This document shows, in pieces, positions 56,100 through 64,000 of a stretch of DNA of 64,000 nucleotides. The DNA lies in the NCBI GenBank assembly GCA_038496675.1, contig CM076669.1, positions 13,782,036 through 13,846,035 on the forward strand, in the 5' to 3' direction. This DNA is from Rachycentron canadum (Eukaryota; Chordata; Actinopteri; Carangiformes; Rachycentridae). Position numbers and translations under genes: made by a program. How positions within the stretch are numbered: the stretch's first letter is position 1; each line of letters begins with the position of its first letter. The notes below the pieces were generated by a model. It made no database searches. It was not told the origin of the DNA and saw nothing but the letters and a program-made list of their open reading frames with translations.

Positions 56100-59000
56100 C
56101 TGGAATCAGAGACAGAGCAGGACCATAAAGCATAGCTAAATGGTTTCATACGTCATTTCTCTTAGAGTTAATACACCCTAATATGTTTTGAAAAGAAGTC
56201 TCATCCCCCTTTGTTTGTCTTTTTTTTCCCTTTTTTTGGCATCTCTCTAATATGATTATTTGGTGAACTTCATACCTTCATTTTCTCTATTTACACCAAA
56301 ATGTGTGTTTATGTGGGAAAGCACGTTATTTGTTGTCTTTGTGAGAGTTAAACAAGAAGATTAGCACCACCACCATGCCTGTATGCTAACTATGGAGGTA
56401 GGGCCAGCAGGCAATTAGCTTAGCTAACAAAAAGATTTGAAACACGGAAACAGCTACTCTGGCCCTCAAAGAAAAGTTTAAAGAAAAAAAAAAATACTTT
56501 TAGCATCTCCAAAGAAATATTTCAGTAATTGTAATTTTAATTTTCCCCTTGCTAGAATACGCTAAATGTCTAATTGTTCTAGCCTAAGATTTAGCATATA
56601 GATATGAGAGGGGTACTGATATTCTCAGTTTAATTTTAGCAACTAAAACAAAAAGGTATATTTCTTGAAGTGGAGTATATTCCTTTAAAGTTGGATAACA
56701 TATTGAGGTTATTTTTTCATTGAAGCTAACCATGTCTAGCAGTTTCAAAGTCTCATGTCTAAGACATCATATTAAAAATCTCAGAATTGCACAAACAAAG
56801 CCCTCGTTCATGGAACGAGGGCTGAAATAGTAAATGACAGACATGCATTTAAAATGTGACATGAAGTTATAAGAAATAACTAAGAGCAAAAACCAGCAAG
56901 CACACATTGCTGCAAAACGTTCGATCAGCCAACTTCCTGAAGCAGGGATGTTTTTGCAGTTTCTTAATGAATCAATTAGATTTTACTGAGCCTCTTTTGT
57001 GCGTCACTAATCCAGGTGCTCACACAAAAAGCAGCTTCACGGATGAATGTGCAGCATGAGCTGACAGGAAGATTCACATAACTACTCAGAGAGGTGATGA
57101 ACGGAAACGATGTGTTCAGTGACAGCAGAGTGGAGTCATCAGCTGCAGAGAGCTGCACTTATCTGGATATGAATACAACAGCAGTTTCAATCAGAGAGTT
57201 AGAGGGCACACTTCCCATTTAGGATGTTTTTGTTATTCAGACCTGGAGAGTCTGTCCTCCACAGCTCAGAGATGCTCAACACTTCCTAGTTTGAGTGGTT
57301 TTAATGATCTGTTGAGAATAATTTTCTAACCGCTGTGATACGTTTCCTGCTTTCCACTGCAGTAAATCATTGTTTCTGAAGGAATGCGGAAGACGGCTGA
57401 GTGCGTTTAGAAAGTGTGATGATGTTTGTGCCTGCCTGTGGATACAGACTCTCCCGGTGACGTCTCACTTTATTGATGGTCCTTCTCTGGAAGCCTCTGG
57501 GCTGCTGCCATGTGCACACTGAACATAGTTTACAGGCGCTGGCCCGGACGGGGAACAAACAGGTCTCTCTGCTAATCCACTTACACTGATAGGGGCCAAT
57601 GGTGTTAGCAGCTGTCCAGGACACTGCTGTACAGTAGGACTGTACCAGGCGGGTCAGCAGCTGCACAGCGGCAGGCTGCGTTAACTGGGAATGAAGACTT
57701 GAGCTGATTCCAGAGCTGTTACTTAATAACTCCCAGTGCTCGTAGTAAAACTTGTTTTCTCTCCATGTCTGTCTCTGCTGGACATCATGATGGATAATAG
57801 TGGAAATTGGGCTCCTAAGATGAGCTCATCATTCAAACTCAATAATATTGCATAACACTCACATAACCATTAAGGCTGTTATAAATATAAGTGAATGGCT
57901 TGTGCTCTATTTGTCGGCTTGTATTATGTAAACAGCATTAATGAGCCTGAATTGTTTTGTCCTTCACATATAAAGGCACCACAAATATTGTATAGTATTT
58001 TCCTTCCTCCGCTAATCAGGAATAAACACTCTTTATGTAAACAGTTTCATGTTTCAGTAATCTCTAGCTCCTCCTCCTGATCCCTCTCCTGCCTCCTCCT
58101 CCCTCATCTGTCCTGTCCATGCTGGGCCGAGGTTGCTGGTTTCCACTCACCCTGCAGTTGCAGCCGAGCTGGTAGCGATGGTTGATGCCTTTCTTCTGGG
58201 CCAGTGAGAGGCGGTCCCACTGCTCATTGAAGTTGCACAGCCCAGTGTAGACCTTGTCGTTGTACACTCGACCTGAGGAAGCAACGAAGGATGAATTATG
58301 AACTTTCGAAAAACAACATTTTTCAAGTGCCACTTGGAAACTTGGCGGCTATCTGCTATTATGGAACTCCATATCTCACGCTGGGGTTGTATATAAAAAG
58401 GTCAGGGGATCAACAGAGGGAGCATGATTTGTCCTCTGGGGACTATGAACGTCAAACTTTGCAAACTTTATCGCAATCTGTCAAGTAGTTGCTGAGATAT
58501 GTCACCTTGGACCAGACTGATGGATGATAGCATGAGGACCCACACCAATCGAAAGCAGGGTTGCACTTCTGCTATTTTATTATTGGTATAATTTCATAAT
58601 CTTCTGGATGTAACATAGTATAATATGAACACACACTTGTTTATCTATGGTAAGGCAATCTTATACAGTAAGCTCATATTATACCAACACCCCTATTTCT
58701 AAATATCTAAAGGTCAGCAGACATCTATTTTTAGTGCTGGACTGTTTGCGGCTTTCTGACTCCTGGGACAGGTGCACTGTGATGGCCTACGCACAATCAG
58801 GAACATTATGATTTGTCACCATGTGTCTCCTTCACTGTGTTGTCACCACACAGGAATTTTTCAGCTCACAAATATGTGCTTCTTCGACCTTCCCCTACCC
58901 TCCCACTCAGCCCGCATCCCCACACTGAGATTACTGGAGTCACTTGCAGGCTTATTACATGGTGTTGAGTGTGTGACATGCTCCTAAAATACTAATCATG

Positions 59001-61960
59001 GCTGAAGCCCTCAAAGCTTGATCAAAGGAGACCCAAGCAGCTCATTTCACAGGCCCTGCTTTGTTTAAATTGCTGATAATGCTGTGCTGATCATATGCAG
59101 GACTTATTATAGCTGCCCTGAGAACAGCGAAAGACGTTGGTGATGTCACTGGCACTCGGGCCACGTAAACATAGCCGTGGATGCCTGGCAACGCCGGCTC
59201 ATTCGCTTGCACTGGGAGGTGTAGTTGCAGTATTTACAGGTCGGGACTTAGCGACAGCACCGCAGGGTCCAAAGTAAACTGCACCTCCGTTGGAAATAGC
59301 AACTCATAAAATGCTTCTACTGGAAAACGCCAGTCTCTTCCTGCTAGCTGTTAATTATAAGCTGTGAGAGAGAAAAAAACAGCTTTCTGCTGTTTTCTGG
59401 CTGGAGAAGCTGATGGAAAGGGAAAGCCGAGTGCACGTTTTTGTTGTTTTTTTGTTGTTTTTTTTTTTTTTTAAAGGCCCCTGCTTTGCCTCTTCACACG
59501 GTGGCAAATGGTAGGTTATAAATAGTGGGAAAGTTTGTGTCACAGGATGAGAGAGAGGAAGTCCTTGGGGGGGAGAAGAGGAGGGGGAGAGTAGGTTAGG
59601 CTACAACAATACGTAATGCTGCTGGGCCTCTGGAACAAGCATTCAGCATCTCTTAAACTGAAATAAATTTTCTTGTTCTGGAGATAAAAGTTACATTTTC
59701 AGTTTTTTTTTTTTTTGTTTTGTTTTGGTTTTTTTTTTTCTCCCAAAATAGGGTACAGGCTCTATACCTATATCCTCTAAGGCCAACTCCGGTTATTTTG
59801 TATCAAATTGGAGCAGCAGAGACTCCAAAAACACTGGATCCCACATTTCCCTTGGGCAACCAAACCCTCCTTGATCATAAATACCCACATCTTTCAAATT
59901 TATTTAGCATTTATTTAAATGAACCCGAAAAACGAAAAACCAAGTACATCAGCTTACCTGTGATCAGGTATTGGTACTTGTTGATGTCAAACTTGACGCC
60001 ACACGAACTCTCAGAGGCGCTTGTATAAATGTGCTGGACATGCTGGACTTTGTCAAAGCCTTTGTACATCTGTAAGACATGAGAACCAAAAATAGAGTTA
60101 AGACCTGAAAGAAATAGTGCCATGTTGTGCCCCAGGCCCTCATCCTGGCACTGCACCCTTTACTCAACCTCACACATAAATAATGAGGAATGAAAACAGT
60201 GCGCTGACTTTATCAGATGACATTCCTGAAGGAAGGCCTTGTGGGAGAAACAGTATTAGACTCTGCCTTTAACTAAATCATAGATAACATGATTACTTTG
60301 TGCAATGTGCTTTGACTTTGATGCTGTTTGGGCAAGGTCATTGCCAGACCATGGACCTCAGCTCCTTCTCGTCAGCTCAGGTATGCAGAGCCAGAAATCA
60401 GTATTTGCCCTGAGAACTGTTGTTTTTTTTTAGTGTAATTTATTTGTCTGGGAACAACAGGAAATCCCTGTTTAGACGCGTCGCTCCCAGAAAAGCAGAA
60501 CAAACTGTTACTTAAGCCCAAAACTGTGGAGCTTTGGGAAAGCCAAAGGCATCTGTCTCTGGATCTGTTGAAATTCAGATGAATTGTATTCTTTATCAGC
60601 CCACACAAGGAAAACACACAGTTTCCAGTATAAACCAGCAGACTGCAAAACAAACAAATAACCCAAGAGGTGCAAAGGTCACAACTAACTCCTGAGGATA
60701 ATCCTTACAGTGATGATCGGTGTGCTTCACGAACAAGAGGCCACTTAATGCTTTCATTTCAAACTGGGATTGTAATGATGTGGTGCATGACTCTGTTGAA
60801 ATGTTTACACTCGAAACACAAAGTTTGTTTGAGCTGTAATGCCTGTAAGCCTGCTAATCCTCCGGCCTGGCTCCTGTCTGAGCAGCAAGCCCATGTCAGC
60901 ATCTGTCAGAAATATGCAGCATTATGTAAGAATATAGAGGAAGTTTCTGTAACATCTTTGAGATTTTATGATTTTATGAAGAGTAAAAGTAGGTGTATTA
61001 CGTCTGCAACTCTACCTGAACCAGTCCTACTAACCCCCTAACCAATCTAACTATCAAGCACATCAATCAGGACACAACAGACACAGCCAGCATTAGTTGT
61101 GTCTGTGGCTGTGACATGTCCAATTGTACCTGAACCAACCCTACGAACAGGCTAACAATCCTACTAGCAGTCTAACCAATCCTATTCACAAGGTAATCAA
61201 TCCTTCAAACCAGTTCTCCTAACAAGCCTAACAATCAATGTGCCAAGCCTGTTCATTTCCTCAATAACAGCAGTGTGTTTCTTTATTGATTTCTGAAAGG
61301 TGATGATGACTTTAATTGGATTGAATAATCAAAAACAAACAGCATCTCATCTATTTTATTAGGTTGTTGAGCACAGAGCATTAAAAACAGGGCAACCCCA
61401 AATGGCAGTGGGTGCTTTAAGCACAAAAAGTTTATTCTTGTTGAACTTCCTTTGTCTTCGTCTCCTCACTGCAAAACATCTGAAAGAATAGCTCCACATT
61501 TTGGGAGATGCTCTTGATTGCTTTCTTCTGAGAGTTAGATTAAACTTTTGATAGTACTCCTGTGTCTGTGTGTGACATATGGAGGTAGAGCCAGGGGGGC
61601 AATTATCTTAGTTCTACTTTAAGACCTGCAGCATGGTGGAAACAGCTCAGCTGGCTCTGTTAGGTTAAAGAAAATTTACCTATAGCTCCTCTAAACAACT
61701 ATAACAATATATTGCTTTTATAACCTCACCAGCTCTTTCTTCATCATTGGCTAACTGGCATGAATGGTATTGATCTACTCCCAGTAACAAAGGGAGGGAA
61801 TATGTTTTGTTGTATGTCGCACATTTCATTTAAAGCTGAAAGACTTCCACTGTCATGCATGGGGCTGATGCTCTCACCTTCATTTGCTTGACCGTGTAGC
61901 GCATCGTTCCAAAAGGCCCATCTCTCAGGAGCTTCTTGCCCACCACTTTAGCTCGAATGA
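55902..61960 (-). CDS. timp3: Tissue inhibitor of metalloproteinases 3 (exons 2-5; exon 1 beyond window)
   Basis: Four minus-strand exons (61878-61960, 59958-60069, 58151-58272, 55902-56099) join in phase. They encode 171 residues, exactly the number following exon 1 in the 211-residue TIMP3 family. TIMP3 is a secreted, matrix-bound inhibitor of MMPs and ADAM/ADAMTS proteases. Seen here: VIRAKVVGKKLL, GPFGTMRYTVKQMK, HVQHIYTSASESSCG, YTGLCNFNEQWDRLSL, YQLGCNCR, PCFVTSKNECLWTDML, YACIQQKEGYCSWYRG. Nine of the family's twelve cysteines are present; the other three belong to exon 1. The C-terminus NATDP, with its N-glycosylation site, is diagnostic for TIMP3; TIMP2 and TIMP4 end differently. The signal peptide and the reactive Cys-Thr-Cys N-terminus lie on the missing exon. 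The gene is nested antisense in a syn3 intron. Confidence 0.95.
56240..56700. repeat. Foldback MITE-like repeat, decayed copy
   Basis: Carries 'atggaggtagggccagcagg', 'caattagcttagctaac', 'ggaaacagct' and the right end 'gtatattcctttaaag', in the same order as the copies at 30562 and 61495. Confidence 0.6.
56799..56823. repeat. GC-rich hairpin, 11-bp arms, 3-base loop
   Basis: agccctcgttc and gaacgagggct are exact reverse complements around atg. No T-run follows on either strand. Confidence 0.85.
58151..58272 (-). CDS. timp3: timp3 exon 4
   Basis: Completes Gly106, then RVYNDKVYTGLCNF, NEQWDRLSLAQKKGI, NHRYQLGCNCR. Donor gtgagtg, acceptor cctcag. It ends the N-terminal inhibitory (netrin-like) domain. 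Confidence 0.96.
58273..59957. other. timp3: timp3 intron 3, 1.7 kb
   Basis: Includes a piece of the 'cctctggggactatgaac' repeat at 58385-58545 and T-runs near 59440-59475 and 59705-59740. Nothing else was recognised. Confidence 0.8.
58385..58545 (+). repeat. Dispersed repeat ('cctctgggg..atgaa' family), short copy
   Basis: 'tcctctggggactatgaacg', 'gtagttgctgagatatgtc' and 'ttggaccagactgatgg' follow the family order. The same family is at 11610-12470 and 63155-63485. Confidence 0.6.
59958..60069 (-). CDS. timp3: timp3 exon 3
   Basis: 37 codons plus one base of Gly106: MYKGFDKVQHVQHIYT, SASESSCGVKFDINKY, QYLIT(G). It includes the family's conserved SxxCG cysteine. Donor gtaagct, acceptor cttacag. 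Confidence 0.96.
61005..61250. repeat. Degenerate tandem array, 'accaatcctactaacaagct'-like units
   Basis: Imperfect units of roughly 20-30 bases recur: 'gaaccagtcctactaac', 'taaccaatctaac', 'gaaccaaccctacgaac', 'aacaatcctactagc', 'taaccaatcctattc', 'caatccttcaaacc', 'cagttctcctaacaagc'. Spacing is irregular, so this is an old, decayed minisatellite. Confidence 0.55.
61495..61760. repeat. Foldback MITE-like repeat, partial copy
   Basis: 'ttttgggagatgctc', 'tctgagagttagatta', 'atggaggtagagccag', 'caattatcttag' and 'agctggctctgtt' follow the family order; the right end is lost. Confidence 0.65.
61878..61960 (-). CDS. timp3: timp3 exon 2
   Basis: Two bases complete a Val, then IRAKVVGKKLLRDGPF, GTMRYTVKQMK. 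Donor gtgagag, acceptor cttcacag. It matches human TIMP3 VIRAKVVGKKLVKEGPFGT closely. Confidence 0.96.
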
Positions 61961-64000
61961 CTGTGAAGAGAGGGGACAGACGGGTCAACCACAGAACAAA
62001 CAGTCAAATACCTTTAACACGTAACCCCGGGCTTTCCACTCCAAACCATCAAATAGCATGCAGCCTGGGCCAGTAGTGGGCATTAGCAGACCCCCTGATA
62101 AATACAGCACCAGGTTGGCACCACAGTTAATCCGTTCATCTGATTTTCTGCATTGCTGCTGTTTGCCAAGGAGGGTCAGTGGGGAAAACACTGAAGGCCC
62201 TTTAGAGTTTGCTACACAAATATGAGGCAAAGATAAGAGTCTTATCTGTACCATTGAAATATCATGACATTGTTAGATGGCTGCTCATGTCTAGTACAAG
62301 ACGAACAATCACCGGAAACCTCGGCTTGGTTTAGGTTTTGTAGGTTTAGTATTCAAATCAGACTTGGAGAAACGTGACTCCAGTCAAAATTCTGCTTTTC
62401 AAAAAACAGCAGAGTGAAGTCGTTTGAAGGAAAAAGGTGTGGTGTGTGTCTCCTGTTTTAACAGGCTTCCATCTATATTGGGATCAGGGCTTGAAAAAGA
62501 TCTTATCTGTGTGCAGGACCCTCATGTAAACCCTGGCGAGGTGAAAATGCTTCTTGGTGACTTTGATTTGTTTGCTTTCACTCATGGTAGAGTAAGGAGG
62601 CTTATTGTCGAAAGCCAGCAGCGAGGAGTGAAGAAACAAGTGATAATTTGAGTAAGTGAATGGAGTCTAACCAGACATGAGGGCCCTGCATCAGCGGTCA
62701 ATCTTCTGTGAAGTTCACCTGCTGCCCACAGCCAACCAGCCACAGACACAACTAACACTGGCTGTTTTTGTTATCTTCTCCCGGTGGAATTTCCTTCCCA
62801 CATTCTTTGGGGGCTCACATTCCCCCAGAAAGGAAAAAAAATGAGAAGCGTTTCATTCTTTTCACCTGAAGGGAGAAATGAGGCATGTGGCATCTTCTTT
62901 CTGGTCTCTGTTTGTCTAGCTGTCCTACTTCCAGGCCAATGCCATTGGGCATAAAAATAAAACTCAAACAGGAAGCAGTTACAGCACGACCACCCAAAAG
63001 TGGAGACCACAACTTTATTTTGGTCATGAAGACCTTGGCTTTCTAAATATAACCCCTGAATTCTTATTTTAACTAGTATGAAGAGATGAAGATGTGCCCA
63101 GCAGGTTCAAGAGAAAACCGTGTTCTCTATCAGGAATAGGCAGGCTCTATTTAGGCATAGTGGTGCAGCGCTAAATGCTAATTCAAGCTTGCTAACATGC
63201 TCACAATAACAATGCTAACATGACAGTTTATCTTGTAATGTTGACTATTGTCACCATTTTAGTGAAGAGTGAAACAAATGAATGGCACTAAACACAAAGT
63301 GCAGGTGTATTATAGAAAGTGAAACTTCGATCTAATGGCAGTGCTTAAAGAAAGGTCATAAGATCAGCTGAGTCATGAGGGCTTATCCTCTTGGGACCAT
63401 ACCTTTCTGTATTCAATTCCATGGTAGTCTATGCAACAGTTATTAAGATAATTCAGTTTGGACCAAGTGCTGGACTCAGAGGGCAACATCCATCCCTACA
63501 GCTACAATGTTAGCATGGCTAAAAACCCTGTTGTTGAGGTTCATTAGCTCGTGTTCCACTAGTGTTCATGTTCTATATGTAGTGATCTGTCCAAATTCAT
63601 GTTATCACTCACTGACTTTCACATGACAAAAGCAAATGTTGGTAATTTCAGGCCTTTTGGTGTTTTCTGTACTAACTCCCTTCCTGCCCTACCCTTTCTG
63701 ACCTTTTGCAATAACTTAATGCGGAACACTGGATCCATTAATCTTTCATCTCTGTTAATATAAGACAAAGAGCACAATTACCTAGTCGACCTTTGTTAAA
63801 TGTACTCAAATGCTGTTTGATGGACATTCGCTGCTTTCAATTACAGAGGAACTGGGCCACAATTACAGAGGAATGTGTGGATACTTTTATTACTCTGTTA
63901 AATACACTTCTACCCTTATTTTAAAGAGTTACCCCAAAACCCAGTTTCCTACTCAGCTCTGACCTAAAAAAACAGCCCTTAGGAGAAACAAATGTTGGTG
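61961..64000. other. timp3: timp3 intron 1 (part) within syn3 intron
   Basis: No sequence resembling TIMP exon 1 (signal peptide followed by Cys-x-Cys) was found on the minus strand, so intron 1 exceeds 2 kb, as it does in other vertebrates. A dispersed repeat lies at 63155-63485; nothing else was recognised. Confidence 0.75.
63155..63485 (+). repeat. Dispersed repeat ('cctcttgggaccata' family), long copy
   Basis: Contains 'gcttgctaacatgctcac', 'gcactaaacacaaagtgcag', 'atcctcttgggaccatac', 'attccatggtagtctatgc' and 'agtttggaccaagtgctgg', the family's usual order from left end to right end. Confidence 0.65.

Larger units (their letters stand above)
56100..58150. other. timp3: timp3 intron 4, 2.05 kb
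   Basis: Contains a decayed foldback repeat (56240-56700) and an 11-bp-arm hairpin (56799-56823). A 99-codon minus-strand open frame at 57367-57666 has no recognisable content. Confidence 0.8.
60070..61877. other. timp3: timp3 intron 2, 1.8 kb
   Basis: Holds a degenerate tandem array (61005-61250) and a foldback-repeat copy (61495-61760). The 123-codon plus-strand open frame at 60670-61041 has no recognisable content. Confidence 0.8.

Noticed and set aside
57367..57666. Minus-strand 99-codon frame between timp3 exons 5 and 4, considered as an extra timp3 exon
   Set aside because: Exons 4 and 5 join directly in phase at the known TIMP junction (NCR/IKAC), leaving no room for another exon.
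61005..61250. CRISPR-like array
   Set aside because: Units are imperfect, irregular and lack constant repeats with unique spacers; the genome is eukaryotic.

Overview
This is vertebrate nuclear DNA, almost certainly from a percomorph-type teleost fish. The genes are split by GT-AG introns, intergenic DNA is AT-rich, microsatellites are abundant, and relics of fish-typical transposons (Tc1/mariner, L2/Rex1-type LINEs, tRNA-like SINE pieces, foldback MITE-like repeats) occur throughout. No bacterial, phage or CRISPR features are present. Only about 2.4 kb of the 64 kb is protein-coding.

Region by region. (1) 1-2.5 kb: the last three exons, plus strand, of a PARP12/ZC3HAV1-family mono-ADP-ribosyltransferase. 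It has an apparently intact H-Y-I catalytic triad, a tail of eight Tyr/Ser/Pro heptapeptide repeats and a terminal CaaX prenylation box. One of its introns carries a Tc1/mariner relic. (2) 2.5-8.2 kb: intergenic DNA with dispersed repeats and a long GATA-type microsatellite. (3) 8.2-8.8 kb: a CpG-rich, purine-repeat-rich block that is a plausible promoter and non-coding first exon for synapsin. (4) 17.4-53.8 kb: the first five coding exons of a synapsin, best matching synapsin III (syn3), spread over 36 kb. The gene continues beyond the right edge. (5) 55.9-62.0 kb, minus strand: exons 2-5 of a tissue inhibitor of metalloproteinases, best matching TIMP3, lying inside the next syn3 intron. Its signal-peptide exon lies beyond the right edge.

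The syn3/timp3 arrangement is the ancient vertebrate nested pair of synapsin host and antisense TIMP guest. The proteins act in different places: synapsin III on the cytoplasmic face of synaptic vesicles, TIMP3 in the extracellular matrix. Their link is genomic rather than biochemical. The timp3 3' UTR appears to run to within about 0.1 kb of syn3 coding exon 5 on the opposite strand. The PARP gene is a separate neighbour, probably of the interferon/stress-linked PARP12-ZAP group.

I found no convincing undescribed multi-gene system. The observations most worth a second look are the PARP tail (heptad repeats plus CaaX on an apparently active-type domain), a perfect 22-bp-arm palindrome in a syn3 intron, and a long hairpin plus GU-rich polyadenylation context in the timp3 3' UTR.
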